64,000 nt of DNA from Phanerodontia chrysosporium (GCA_001910725.1 MJGA01000005.1:62001-126000), one strand, 5' to 3'. Positions 12,079 through 25,161 are shown, counted from the first letter of the stretch. The notes: generated by a model not told the origin, from the letters alone. Numbers and translations are program-made.

Positions 12079-13266
12079 TTAGAGATTCTTGGGCTCTTCG
12101 TCTTTCGCGGCACCCCTCTTCTTGCACCTCTTGGGTTTTCTGTTCCGCTACGTACTGACGCATACTGTATTTGTATGTACTCCCCCCGAGAACACTAACC
12201 TTGTGCGCTTGTAGACCTCCCCAACTACTGCTGTATTCTGAATACCACGGGCTTTGGATCTTGAAGTTTTTACGGAGGCCTCCACCGAGTATGACTCAGT
12301 GTCCTAGGATGAATGGGCGCTTACTCAGTCAGGTAGAAGGGCGAAGAGAGTTGTTGATGCATTTCCACGATGCTGTACAGGCTGCTGTGTGCATTGCGTG
12401 GACAGATGGTTTTGTGAAGCAGACAGTTCTGAAAACGACCGCGGTCTCAAACGGGCTAGCGTCGGTTCTAGCGCAAAGTTTGCATCCCTGCATCTGCATT
12501 GCGATGGTGAACTGCGATGGGCACTCGGACGGACTCCCGACGCTGGAAAAACGCTCCCTGAAGGGAGGGCCGTCGCAGTCACAGCGTGCAGAATCGACCA
12601 GCTTCCTTGATCCTAGGTTGTTGCGTCCGGTTACAGGCTCCGGTTCGTGGTGACGTAGGTGGACGGCAGCCTTGCTATCGACGACGGGAAGCAGGCAGCA
12701 GCACGGTTCGGATGTCGGGGCATGAGATGAGAGAGCTGCTCGCCACATATGGTCGAATGAAGGGTCCCGCTGCGATGGTACAGTCGACGGATGCTGCTAT
12801 GATCATAGGGTGTCCGAGGGCAATATTGCCTCATATGAAGACGACTGATTTCTGATATGCTACGGGGCTGCTCTATGGATGATCACTGCGGTTACGTTGA
12901 GGGCGGAATTGTCCCGCGAGGGCACATCCCGCAGTCAGGCCAACTCGCCACCATCACCGTCTACGGCGTCCGCGAGGTCATGGCCAGACGCGGGGCAGCG
13001 AAGCCCATCACAGCCATATTCCATACCTCAGCAATGCTACCAAGTTCAAGACGCTTTGATTCTACTCACAACCGCGATACTTTGGCTTGCGGACTTGGAA
13101 GCGAAACGGTCCAGGCTTCGAGGCTTTGAGCCCACAACCGTACATATACCGGAATAGGCAGGCCGATCAGAGATCAGTGATGGTCCACGTGTGCGACCCC
13201 ACTGCGGGCGCCTGCCGTCGCTTGCGGTTTCTCAGGATACGCTCGTCCGCACAACGCTCTCGACCT
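12079..13266. other. Intergenic region
   Basis: This lies between two genes on the plus strand. No coding frame with a recognisable domain was found. It should contain the bZIP 3' end and the LysM gene promoter. An in-frame upstream extension of the LysM frame exists (from 13179 and earlier), but its composition is unlike the protein. Confidence 0.45.
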
Positions 13267-14780
13267 ATGCCACCACCGGGCAGCACCATCGTCGCTGCCG
13301 CAGACGATGTAGACAGCCTGTATCATAATCCATTTGCTTCTCCTACATCTACCACCTCGTTCTCGTCCGCGTACACCGCCCAGGATGCTCAGACTGGCAC
13401 GAAACCGACCCTCAGGCGTCGCGGCTCGGAGGGGCCTGCGAGGCGCACCAGGAACGACCACGATCCACCCCTGCAGGGCACGGCAGCGCTGCCGGGCACG
13501 CATGTGAGGTCTCGGACGATGGACACCGTGGTCGGCAGCAGCAGCGCGACTAACCTCAGACACCCCCTCGCCGCCTCGAACCTCGGCTCCACGACGACCT
13601 CCAGTCGCTCCTCTCTCACGGACACTCGGCCACGCCTGAAGCGCCTTCTGAGCGACCTTGAGACCACGTCAGCTCCTCCGCACGATTCGGCGGAGCCGGA
13701 TCGTGCGACATCTCCCACGAACGGCGCAGGGCCGAAAGAGCGGCTCGTCATTGTTCATGAGGTGAGCATCTGTAGCGGCGCAGTGCGTTCCCATCAGCTA
13801 ATGCTGGGTTGTACGGCTAGGTATCTCCCAAAGACTCTCTACCAGGTGTCGCCCTCAAGTATGGAATTTCTCTGGCAGATCTCCGGCGCGCAAACCAGAT
13901 GTGGCCGACCGACCCCATACACCTCCGCAAAGTTCTCTACATCCCGTTAGACAAGTCCCACAAGGCGAAGGACTTTGTGCTCACACAGCTCGAAGAGAAG
14001 TCGTCTCTGCAGCCTGTGGACGAGCAACCTGTGCGGAGAGACAGCAGACCTAGCGTCAACGGTGCCGGATCATCCTTGACCATCCGACGCGTCCCCGCAT
14101 CGCAGTTGTCGTTCTTTCCACCCCCGTCGTCTAGCTCCTCTTCATTCTCCGCGACCAGCTCCCACACACTCCCGCGTTCCGCGAACACTAGTCGTAGACG
14201 AGACGCAATACCCTTTGAAGTAACTCCATCTAATTCATCATTCTTCACGACCTCCTCTTCGTTGTTAATTCCGGACACGACGCCGGCTCCTACATTAGCG
14301 GTGCCGACGCCAAACAGTCCGTCTGGGCGTGGCCAGATCCCTTCCCTGTCGTCTATATTCAGCAGCCTCCCCATTGGCCGCATATCCTTTGATTCAAGCA
14401 CTTCTACGCCCAGCCAGGTCAGCGATGATCATGAACACGAAATGAGCGATGTGTCGCACCGCAACTCGTTAGACGAACCGCGCGACGGACCTTACGATCG
14501 GCCGCACGTTCCCGCCGCCAAGGCCTCGCCTACCGCGAAGCCTTCTGCACAGCAGACTGGTGTTGGGCTGCGACCGTATCCTGAAGTACAAGGCGGACCG
14601 CTTCCCGAAAGCCCAGCATTCAGGGTAACGCGTCACAGCCGGACAGAAGACAAGAAGGCGACCGCGTATGTCAGTCCAGAACGCAACAAGCCCGTTTCAG
14701 ATCTTGTCCGGACGTCGCAGCTGGAGCCGTGGCCCGCGATGCAGTTGCCCCTGCGGCCTAGACGGAGTAGAGATGGGTGA
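13267..14780 (+). CDS. LysM-domain protein, serine-rich, apparently intracellular
   Basis: Exons 13267-13761 and 13821-14780; 484 residues. A single LysM domain spans the intron: RLVIVHE at the end of exon 1, then VSPKDSLPGVALKYGIS and LADLRRANQMWPTDPIHLRK, about residues 158-210. LysM domains commonly bind N-acetylglucosamine polymers. There is no signal peptide or membrane segment, and the flanks are long Ser/Thr/Pro-rich low-complexity stretches. It therefore resembles the cytoplasmic LysM proteins of eukaryotes rather than secreted LysM effectors. I chose ATG 13267 because the sequence after it (MPPPGSTIVAAADDVDSLYH) looks protein-like and upstream codons do not. Its cellular role is unknown. 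Confidence 0.8.
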
Positions 14781-17700
14781 GGGTCAAGAATGAAGCTGGC
14801 GTGCGTACCATGCACAAGGAGCCTCGTGTCCTATTACGTCTCTCAACAGGCGGTTCGTACAACCGAGAAGACTCGCTCGTGCAACATGGCGAAAGAACCG
14901 CGGCGGATCGGCGCCGAGCACCATGGCTTCCTCGCTGGGCGCAGGGTAGGAGAGCGGTGCTGGTGATGGATAGGGTTTCTACCTGCACGCCAGCTGTCTA
15001 GGACGAAACGTCGAGTCGTCGTCGCGGTCATATGTTCGCAATTTCCGGTGGAGGGTGTGTCAGCCTTTGTTACGATGGAGTCAGCAGGAGACGTTCGGGT
15101 TCTCCGATCTGTCATGCACTCCGTTTTGACGTGGCCTAGCGACGGTTCCAAACACCGGTCCCGTGTATTGCACGGGAGCGTCCGCCGGTTTCCTGACATT
15201 CGTCCTCCCCCGCCGCACACCTTCTCGACCGCAACTTTCTACCGTTCCTTACCGCGATTTTCGACGTCGGCCGCCCCACAGCGTACCCCGTGGCAGCCCG
15301 ACGGCGGTGTCGCATCGGGTTCCTGTCTTTCTCTGTCAGAGTCAGGGCCGTTCTTGTCAGCACTTGCAGCGGCAGCCGCGAGCTTAGCGATGCGCCCACC
15401 GTCCTGATCGTTTACCCCATTTGTGTGGGTAAGGGCCGAGCTTACATAGGAGGCATAAAGTTTTTGTCATCTGGGTGCTTGGGAACGCTGTTGGGTAGAG
15501 TGCTGATGGGACTGCCTCTTCTCCTGGGCGATGTTGCCTGTGTTGTATTGTACCTCATATAGTGAGTTTGGAATCTGGAATCCTTTCGTGCCTCCCTCGC
15601 TTCTCATGTCGTCTCAGGTTTTTCTACCCATCCGTTTGGCCGTGAGATTCTGGCAGTTTCCCCCTGCACAGATGCGGCAACACGAAGGGCTATCTCACCT
15701 CAGGCTCTCCCAGCCACGCACCGCGCTGATTGGCCCGCTGCAGCGCCCAATTCAATTACTGCGGACATAATGTCATGAGCGAGCCAATGGGCGGCGGGCG
15801 GTGGCCACGCCCTTCGTCCTGGGGGCTTCACACCCTGTCGACGCTCCCGGCGAAATCGAATCGCTCTCTCGCCACATCGCCTATCTCGAGGGCGAAAGTG
15901 CTGGGTTTTCCTCGACCCTTAAATTCTCAGGCGCCGACGGCTGGGCCCATGGTGGTTCGGTTAGCCGCAGCGTGCACCCTGGAGATCGACGGCCGACCTT
16001 CTCGCCCTCTCCCCACGGACGAAGCTGCCGTCGAACACCGCGCAGGGAAGCTCCGACGGGTACAGTCTGGCCGAAAAGCGTGCTGCACGTCCCTGAGCCA
16101 TTGGGCTGAACCGCCGCTAGCCTCATGCAGCAAGGGAGAGAATTGGGGGCAGCCTTGGTGACGTGTGACCGGTTCTTCTCTAGGTGCTCTTTTAGCTAAC
16201 GATTGCATTCTATGGAACGTGATTGCGAAGGCGGCCATGCGCTCTCAGGCAACCCCTGTCGTGCGAGCTCGCCTCTTCCTCGTCTTCGCGCGGCGGGACG
16301 TCCCATTTATCCCGCGGCATCAAACGCTATCCCTGACCATGCTGCAGCGCGGCTCAGCAGGAAGGCGAGGGAGCGGATATCACGCACGGTGAGTCTAGAC
16401 ACGTCTTCGCGCCGTGGATATTCAGTCCCGAAACGCCCTCCGGCGCACGGCCGTGCGTACGGTGCGTCGAGCACGTCCTGCGGCCCCTGCCGCGTCTCCA
16501 GCCGTGCTGCAACTTGCGGGTCTGGGGCGCGGCCTGGGCCAGCAGCTGACCTGGTGTGGGCGCCGCGCGTGCGGGGACTTCCAGTCGCCAGGAAAGTTTT
16601 TTTCTGCGCTGCCCATAGAGCACTGTACATGTATGGGACGCGGCGGTGCCCAAACGGGTGCCGTTAGGCGTGCGGACGGGCCCCCTTTTTCTGTGAACCT
16701 TGTGCGCACAAACTCTGCTGGGATGTGTTTCTCATCTGCGTCGGCTACAGGACGGGACAGGCTCCGGCTCGGCTCATGCACCCGCCTCGAAGAAAAAAAA
16801 ATTGTTGACTACATCCAGCCTATCAGCGCGTCTGTTCGGTAGTCTGTGACGGTCTGTAGGGTCTCCTCCACCGTCATGACTCCCGCCCATCGCCCAGGCC
16901 CCACGGCCACCGCGTGCTCAGGGGCCAAGTGTGCCCGTGGGGATCAGCAGCTGAGGCTCTGCGGACGTACCGCCCTGGTACGCGCTGGAGCACGTTGACC
17001 GGCCTGCCAAGATGCCTGCGTCACGAGAGGGCGCATACCCACCCTAAACCTTCGTCCGCAAAAGTGCAGCATGAACCACCAGTGCGCAGATGTCACGGAA
17101 GTAGTCCAGCCCGGGCGGGCCAGGCACGCTCGTCGCATTGCATTCAGGCGACAGCTCCTGCGCGATAGCGAGAGTTTAGCGGACGCTGTAGGGCTGTCTG
17201 ACATATGAGTTCGTATTTACGCCGTCATGTTGAGCTGTAAAGTTGTCCCTGCTGACACGAGCTGCCAATAGGTCCCTCTCGCGCGCATTAATGACGAGAC
17301 AAGTTAATCACCTCCCGCGGACTAACGCTGGCATATCGATACTCGACCTCGACGGTTTCGGGACTCTTGCACTGCGGTGGCGTGCAACGATTAGAATTAG
17401 GGTTGTCCTGTCGTTAGTCCTAAACATGCGGATCGACGGTCTTCTGGATTCTCCAGGCCAGCTCACAGATATGTTCGGTACGCCATATTGACATGTACAA
17501 TGTTTCGTCTTCTTCTGTCAATGTCCTGAATGAATTTTATTGCACACTTCTAGATGGCATTATGTCGCAGTAAGTGATTCGCATGCACCGTCGCGGTTAT
17601 CACAGGCTCTGATTAAGTCATTCCAGCGTCCATCGTGGCTGATGCCACGATTGTAATGACTCCGCGAAGTTTACCATGTACCTCCGATACCTGTGTCCAC

Positions 17701-19067
17701 AATTTAGCCGTTCAGTTGTTCTCCGACTGCTTTCGCTGATCACATCTGCAGGGTTCCAGCACATTGGAAAGCTGCATGCCTCGCAATATCGAACACATGA
17801 CGTGGACGCGTGCTCCGAGTCGCCCACAGATATGCTCGCTCGTCACAGCACAGTCAGAGACCATGTGCTGTTAAAGCCAATCATGGACGGAGCCAATTAT
17901 ACGCACACAGCGGCGAGATGCTCCCGGGATGTGCAGAGAATCCCCGAGCGCAGGGTGCGAAGGGCGCTATGCTGGCAGAGAGCGGTAAGACCAACTCAAT
18001 ACTTGTCCAGTTGCGGCTTCGCTGAAATGTTGTTGTCTCAGAGGGCGAAGGTAAAGCGGATCTTCGGCGTCCTGCTGCGATCTACCTAGAAATCTGGACG
18101 CCGCAGTGAAACAGTGTCTGGGGTAATTTCAACAGCTGCAAGTGAATACTCGTGTCATCCTTAAGGCATGTACTCGTCAATGGGCCTGTGCAAAGACACT
18201 CAGTAGACAGTTCACATTCACAGGGTGTTCCGGTGGTCCCAGCGTGCAGTGCTGATGAGCGCACGCTGGGATGAGCGCGGTCGAGACGTCGATGTGGCCA
18301 CCCTAGAATTCAATTCTCGAAGATCACACCAGCAGTAGGTCCCTTGCGCGGTGCAGCCAGCTCTGCGTGCTCTCGGCCCCTCCGTAGGACAATTCGGCAT
18401 CCTTTCGTTCTCCTTGGCATGGGAAGGGCAGGGCGCCGCACAATAGAGTGTAGCGAGTGTGTGGCACCGGTCCCCATTCACTGTGCGGCAGCATCACGCG
18501 TTCCGGACGGCAGTGAAGCACCCCGCGGCTGTGCGCCCGTTGCCAACAGATCTCGCGCAGCTTGATTGGGCTGTGCAGCGAAAACAAGGCTCCCGCAGCG
18601 CGGTGCGGTAGCCGGGCATCCTCCCAACACTGGGCACGTTACTCGTCTGCCACCCCCGATCCAAAGCCCTGGGGGAACCCGACGGACTTACGTGGGACAT
18701 ACGCCTCCTCTACGCGCTGCAGCCATGCTCTCCCACTAGCAGACGCCAAAAAACCTTATCGCACTAAGTGCCGGCCGATCCGCTGGCATGCTGTGTGGGA
18801 GAGGCAGATATCATTACGCAGAAAGCCATTCCAAAGCGAGGACATGCGATGACGACAGAAGGCGACTACTACTACTAGGTACGACGGGACAAACAATAGG
18901 ACGGGAGCACTCGAAAAACGTCCGGGACACAGAGCGTGTGAAAGAGAATGTCACAGAACAAGTAATACAATCTGAACGAGCTCGGGGCGACAGGGCGCAG
19001 TATTATACGTGGGCATTACCTTAATTGCACAGTGGCGACCACCGGCAGCGTCGTCCTCCACGCGATG
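14781..19067. other. Long intergenic region
   Basis: In about 4.3 kb I found no gene I can support, no tRNA-like B box with a matching A box, and no long repeat. Some GC-rich patches (15050-16650) give chance frames. A short A run lies at about 16793-16801. Confidence 0.5.
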
Positions 19068-20032
19068 CTAACGTCGAAACGAGCGGAGGACCTGCTCGTC
19101 GACGGGGTCGCGCTTTCCCGGCGAGAGGCTCTGAAGGTACTCGAGGGGTGCCAGCCGACATTCGAGCGACGTCAGCCGGATTTGACCGTCAGTGCTGTAT
19201 CCCGTCGTGACGGCCGCTGAGCCACGCATTCCCGGGAGGAGCGATGTCGTCGAGATGCTCACATCGGGGTACGTCGCAGACAGGTGTACGGCTGCGCCCT
19301 CCTCCGCAGACGGCGAGCGCGGTGCTGCGGGGCGCGACTTGCGCTGAGCGCTAGTGCGGGCGCACAGGTATCGTCCCGCCGGCACCTGGATCGAGCGCAG
19401 CTCTGGGAAGTCGTCGATGGTATTGAAGTGGTCGACTGTGTCCGAGGTGTAGTAGGCATCTGATACCGATGTCCGATAAGGGTTTAGAGCTGACAGTGCA
19501 TGAGAAGGAGCACGCACTCAGGTGCCACTTGCGGCTGTTTCTCGGGCCGTCGACGTACGCAGAGTACGTCTGCTTGATGAGAGACATGGACCTGTGGTAC
19601 GAGATCGGTAAGAACAAAGGACTGCAGATGGTGGAAGGATGTAATCATACTGAAGGCCGCTGCTCCTCGTCGTGAGCGAGTTGCGCGTTGTATCCTTCTC
19701 GCGGTACACGAGGAAATCGCTGTTAAAGCGACGGAATATGGTTGAGTCCGTGGAGGTTACCGTCGTGGGCAAGTTACGTACTCGCGAGCCTTCGACGGAC
19801 CCCACGACCGGCCGTCCGTGAAACGCTGCATCGCCTCGAGCGAAGGTGCCTCATTCGGATTGCTGCTTCGCTCTTCCCACACGTAGATGTCGCCCGGTGC
19901 GAGAGCTTGACGCTCCTCGTCGTCGAGACGGCGAAGGAGCATGGGCAGAAGTTCCATCGCGACAGCGTGAAGGATGACCTGTGCATCGTGCACGCTGCGT
20001 ATGCGCATGTTACGACAGGTAGGCTGCTGCAT
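19068..20032 (-). CDS. WOPR-domain (Gti1/Pac2 family) transcription regulator, copy 2
   Basis: Exons (descending): 20032-19782, 19719-19651, 19591-19518, 19459-19068; 261 residues with no frame break. The WOPR box is complete: IRSVHDAQVILHAVAMELLP, DIYVWEER, RFTDGRSWGPSKARD, DFLVYREK, SLIKQTYSAYVDG, KWHLNAYYTSDTVD and HFNTIDDFPEL. It ends LAPLEYLQSLSPGKRDPVDE..., matching the corrected tail of copy 1. Three introns sit at the same places as three of the four in copy 1, two with identical phase, so the genes are true paralogues. This copy lacks the Pro-rich linker of copy 1 and is shorter. It should be a nuclear regulator; targets are unknown. Confidence 0.88.
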
Positions 20033-20090
20033 GAGAAGAGCGGAGGTGGGACGACGAAGAGATGGGGTCCGTTCAGGGAGGCTGCAGGGG

Positions 20091-20100
20091 TGAATATAAA
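20091..20100 (-). promoter_or_regulatory. TATA-like box of WOPR gene 2
   Basis: The minus strand reads TTTATATTCA about 60 bases upstream of the ATG at 20032, in a position matching the TATA-like box of copy 1. Confidence 0.3.
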
Positions 20101-20176
20101 GGATCTGGAATGCTCAGACTTGGGCTGACCATACATCTAATTATGCTGAGCCGGCCAGGCGGGTAACATGCTGGGT

Positions 20177-20297
<121 letters not shown>

Positions 20298-20384
20298 GGG
20301 GGTGCACGGTTACAGTCGGTAAGCAGGGTTACTTGGGCTAAGGCGAGCCTGATCAGAACTTCAGCCTCGCCTGAACCGCCCGCG

Positions 20385-20419
20385 CCCCCCCCCCCACCCC
20401 CCCCCGCCCCCCCCCGCCC
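20385..20419. repeat. C-rich tract
   Basis: This is a run of C broken by single A and G bases, 88 bases downstream of the G run. The two tracts are mutually complementary in orientation, so a hairpin or an inverted assembly artefact is possible. Confidence 0.8.
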
Positions 20420-23340
20420 GGCCTGCTAACCATCTCCGCGTAGATTAGGTTCTTGGTAGATTGCTGGCGTTGTCAACCCTGGAGAAGAAGGTCAAAACGT
20501 CGTCACACAGCCGAAGCTGGGCGGGAGAACAAATGTTGCACGCATCCAGGGCGTTTTCGAGATAACCTATGAAGGTTGTCGTTTCTAAAATGCTGTATCA
20601 ATGGACACGAACCCAATCTGTTAACTCAGGGTCCCATCAGGATAGCGTGGCAATTGGCCGTGGCGCTCCGAGATATAATAATTGTAGCACCAGTCCCTTG
20701 CATGCGATTTGGGGAGACAAGCTGCTGCCATGTGAACACGAGCAGTTTCAGAGTCCGTGCTTGAAACGGAGTTGAATCAGCCTTGGCCTCTGCGCTACGT
20801 CCTCTTCGGAAGGTGCGTCCCAGTACCTCAGTCCCGCACGGCGACCGGCTATCGAACCTGGTCTGCAGGACGCTGGGGCACCGCCCAGCCGAACGAAGCT
20901 GAAAACAAATCGTTCAGATGTGCCCGGATAGTAGTCCGCAACGTGCCTACCTCTTGAGCGCATTTCCGGCGAACCTGCAGGGCGGTGTGACGTGTTCTGC
21001 CAGGGTCAGAACTGCCTAACCCCACAGGCCAACCTCCGTTTGGTTGGTGATTTTTCTCCCATTTCGCTCGCCGTCGTCGACGACCATGATCGGTGGGCCA
21101 AACAGGAAGGGTCATCAGACTCGGATGTGCTCGACCTCCCGCGAAAGCGCGCAAGGTTCAACTAGCCTTCAACCACCGCCTCGCCCCGTTCTTCACTCCA
21201 ACTTTCGTGGCATCTCCCAAGCGAGCTACGTTAACGGCATCGTACGGACTTGCGTATACTCTGGCGCACACATGTGATCCGTTGTATATGGAAACTGGCA
21301 GAGAGCACTGTCTCCGCAGAGCCTCATCGCGGCGGACCGTCACCGCGCTCCTCCAATAAGCAGCAGCCATTCGTGAGTGCCCGAATGTCCTACAACGAGT
21401 GTGTGGCCAGAACTCTACTTCTGACCAAGCAGAGATCCGTTACAGCTCAAGATGTACACACGCTTGGGCGGCTACATCTTCTCTTCTCCAACAACATCTC
21501 ACCTGCGCATTCGAGCCGTGCGGGCCGTATAACGTAGCTCGCTCCGTACTGCGTGTTGCCGAGAAGACTTGACTTTGCCTACGCGCCAGCCACATCCCCT
21601 GAAAGCGTATGTTCGCATGGCAGGGCGGCGTGCCTTCACGTTACCTGAGCTTAAATGATGGTAAGTCTGAGCTATGTCTGGTGTCACGCTCCCAGAACTC
21701 TGATAACACTATATTTTCACGGCAGTCCGGGCATTCCCATAGGCCTAGGTTCTGAGGCTAGAGTCATCGGGAGGCTGCGATGCGACAACAAGAAATTTGT
21801 CATTTGCTTGGATGCTAGTCTGGTAATCAGACCAGTCTGCCCAAATCGATGCTCCTAGACGAAGCACCATTCAAGGATAATTTTGCCCCAGGCCCGACTA
21901 CCGATGCATCGGACGCCACCTTCCACGAAGCCTCGCGCACGAGGCACGGTGTCATTACTCGCCTTCATTTCCTTGAGAGGACGTCTCTCGCTTGTTGATC
22001 CGTGCACCGAAGCGGGTACACCTGGACACGAGTGGCGGTATCCGCGCGAGTGTAGACAGCACCCAGCGGTGTCGCTGCCGAACCACTGCCGTGAGGGTAA
22101 GTCCCTTTGCGTACGTTCTGGGAGGCCAACCGTGCTATAACCCTGGTCTTCGCTTACAGGCACCTCATTGCACGGCGGCGCAACGTTTGGAGCAGCGCCC
22201 GCGCTCGAAGCCGACCCAGGGCCAGATCTCGCGTTTGCCGATGACAACTAGTGAGGAGGGCTCGCTGCGGGCTCAGGGATTCTGACGACATGGACACTGG
22301 CGTTCTCACTGACGATCACCGCCCGAGACGACACGGCACCGAGCTAGCTGCTTTTGACCCGCTCCTATGATCGCTCCGAAGTCGAGGGTTGGCTCATCGT
22401 CGTACGGGAAGACTGGGAAGAAACGTACCTGTAGATCTCCCGCGGCCCCAGGGACTGGCACACCTTGGGAACCCTTCGCCGAACACCGCAGGCCAAGTCT
22501 GCAGCCGTAGACAACGTCTTTCGCACCATCCCCACATTGCACGCCGATCAACCTTTCAAAGGCCGCAGCAGTGAGCGGCCACTGTCGTCTGGAAGACCCC
22601 TCTGTCACCCATTGGATCGGCGTATAGGATCTCCCGCCACATCTCAGTGTGTACGGTCGCCTGCTGAGTCTATAGCTTGCAATGGAAATTCAGTATTTGT
22701 ATTCGACGACTGCGTATGAAGTCTATTGCTCGGTAGTTTCATGAGTAGCCTGCCATTCACTGCGTCCCTGCCGGTGGGCCCGCTAACTCGATCGAGACGG
22801 CCGCTAGCTCCCGGTGTCCAAGAGAAGGGCGCAGGCCTGCATTCACCACTGTCCCTGGCATGCATGCAGGCCAAGGTCGAGCTCGGAGGCTACGGATGCA
22901 TGCGTGAGCTAATGGGGTCGCACGCTTATTCACCCTTGATTTGCTTATTTCCACTAGTAGCCTTGAACCTCTATCGGGTACTGCATTCCAGGTCCTGGCC
23001 TCACTACTTCCACATGCACTGTGTCGTCATAAGGTTCCCAGAGGTCTTCCATCTGGCGCTGCCAGAATTCCTGTCGATAGGCTGTCCCTGGACGACTACG
23101 GACCAATGATCTGTAGCTCGAACCGGGATGAGCTTCCCCCCGCGGTCCACAGTGGGAGGGACTCGAGTCGGCAGAAGGGGCGGAGCCCTGATCGCAAGTA
23201 TTCAATATGTACATAGATTCCGTCCGATGCTTGGTAAGTGGTACCCCCGAGTCAATTACACGTTTACAACGCACTGTAGCGCAGGTATCGTCATCCAGAC
23301 CGATACGCAGTCGTCCCCCCGAACCGGCAGGCGACGAAAA
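20420..23340. other. Intergenic region
   Basis: No supported gene. Minus-strand frames at 21855-22247 and 22306-22608 look slightly protein-like but match no family I recognise and have no clear splice joins. No repeats or RNA genes were seen. Confidence 0.45.
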
Positions 23341-24180
23341 TTAAAAGCCCTTGTTGTGGCCGCCTGTCTCATAGAACGTCTGCATCCGCGTGACGATCGA
23401 GTCCAGAGCAGCGAGCCACTTGTTCAGCTCCTCGTCCAACTTGTCCTCGGGCACTGCAGGGCCGCCCGCAGGGTCCGCGGCGAGCTTCTCGAAGAACGTT
23501 GCCCGGTATGGGCATGCCTTCATTGCGACCTGGCACGAAATGAGCGATCAATCGAACAGGCACGCGGAAAGAACTCGTACGCTGAAGATGCCCTTGACCA
23601 CAAAGTTGTGGTACTTCTTCAGGGTCGCCTCGTACGCTTCGGTGAACGCAGCGGAGAGCTCCTTCGATTTGTTGGCCTGGGCGATCTGCAGGGCCTTGCA
23701 CGTGAACGCGAGACCCCGGAGCAGCCAGAGGAGGCCCTCCGTCGCGGTGCGCTTCTTCTCGCCCTTCTCGTTCTCTACGAGCAGCTCAAGGGTGCCGGAC
23801 TGAGCGGGTACGGCGTCGTAGCGGGCGCGGACTTTCTGTTGGGTACGTTCTATCAGTCCGTCGGTAAGAAAGCCCCATGGGGAAGTTACGTGCCGCAATG
23901 TTGCCCTTCAGGTCGCTCTGCACCGCAGCGAAAGCGGCAGAGCCCAGAAGATCTAGACTCCGTCCTCGATCAGCAGCTAGTCCGCTACACACGGATCGAA
24001 ACACGCACCAAAGAGGCCTAATACTCCCTGAGCAGCCTCGAGGAAGGCAACGGTGTCGACGCCAGCGTCGGTGATAGGAACGTCCGCGAAGGACTAGACG
24101 TCGTCGTGCGCATGAGCAATGGTAGCAACCAGCAAACAAACCACAGAAAATACCTTGACAGTCTCGAGGTAAGGAGCCAT
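23341..24180 (-). CDS. Glycolipid transfer protein (GLTP)
   Basis: Exons (descending): 24180-24154, 24093-24009, 23952-23894, 23835-23581, 23529-23341; 204 residues, the normal GLTP length. GLTPs are soluble all-helical proteins that move glycosphingolipids between membranes. The glycolipid-head-group residues are all present: D51, N55 and K58 (DLKGNIAK), W94 (EGLLWLLRGL) and H133 (KKYHNF); the family's human counterparts are D48, N52, K55, W96 and H140. K58 is reached only by splicing with a GC donor (GCACGT at 23893); a GT donor three bases inside would insert AQRTQQ before KVRARYD. The gene is divergent from the fRMsr gene, with 211 bases between the ATGs. Confidence 0.93.
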
Positions 24181-24391
24181 GGTTTCTGAATTAGAATGGA
24201 GTGGTTGAGGTTGTTGGAGAGGACAGAGAAGATGCACGCTGGCGGATGATGGTTGGCACTGGGGTCGTCGGCCGTCCCAGCCATTACACTGAGCGCCCGC
24301 GTGTAGGCAATCTAATCTGATCGCCGACATATCGCTCAATTGCCTTTGAAGGACACGCTCGCGCCTCTCGTCTTCATCCCATCCTCCAAAA

Positions 24392-25111
24392 ATGCCCCAC
24401 GCCGATTCCGCTTTTGTCCCTCAAGGACTCGACAAGACACAGTTCTGGCAACATGTGTACGACCAACTGACTGCGCTGCTCGACGGCCAGCGGTCCTGGG
24501 TGCGTAGATCGCCCAGCTCTTGTCTGCAAGCCTGCATAGCGCATATCCTGTAGGTCACCAACCTCGCGAACGCCTCGTCGTTAATTTACAACTCTCTGCT
24601 TGCATATCCGAAGCACTTCGGAGACGGAGACAGGATGGTGAACTGGGCAGGTGAGTCGTGACGCGTGCTCGGCGATACCGCTCGCAGGCTGAGGGATCGT
24701 CCAGGATTCTATCTCCACTCCTCGCTCTTCCCCTCTCCGAAGATTACCTCAAAGGGGCTCACGACGAGCTCCGGGGCTGGCGAGACTCTCCTCCTCGGTC
24801 CATTCTGCGGCAAGCCTGCCTGCCAGTTCATCAATGTGACGCCGGGCAAGTCGCGAGGTGTCTGCGCGGATGCCTTCATGCAACGCCAAACCGTCCTGGT
24901 CACCGATGTCGACGCCTACCCTGGACACATTGCTTGCGACGGCGAAACGAAGAGCGAGATCGTCTGCCCCTTGGTCCTCCGCCGGGAAGAAGGGGACATC
25001 GCACTCGGTGTTCTTGATCTCGATTGTCTCGCGCTTGCTGGGTTTACGGAAGAAGACAAGGCTGGCCTCGAGAAGATCGCGGAACTGATTGTAGTAGCCT
25101 GCGACTGGTAG
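24392..25111 (+). CDS. Free methionine-(R)-sulfoxide reductase (GAF-domain fRMsr)
   Basis: Exons 24392-24499, 24554-24650, 24705-25111; 203 residues. It reduces free L-methionine-R-sulfoxide to methionine in the cytosol, an oxidative-stress repair step. The GAF fold shows the family core: LLLGPFCGKPAC, then SRGVCADA and YPGHIACDGETKSEIVCPL. The three cysteines that act in catalysis in the yeast enzyme correspond to about C108, C122 and C146. The loop between C108 and C122 is longer than usual by a few residues. The stop is only 50 bases from the end of the convergent CysRS gene, so the 3' UTRs probably overlap. Confidence 0.93.
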
Positions 25112-25161
25112 TACATGGTATTATGACGACGCAAAGTATCTGTGTAAAAGTATGCATAGTA

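Noticed and set aside
21855..22608. Two minus-strand frames with slightly protein-like composition
   Set aside because: I could not join them by plausible introns or match any family; possibly a remnant, but unsupported.
23836..23898. GT-AG alternative for GLTP intron 3
   Set aside because: It would insert AQRTQQ before KVRARYD and destroy the D-N-K sugar-binding spacing that the GC-AG model keeps.
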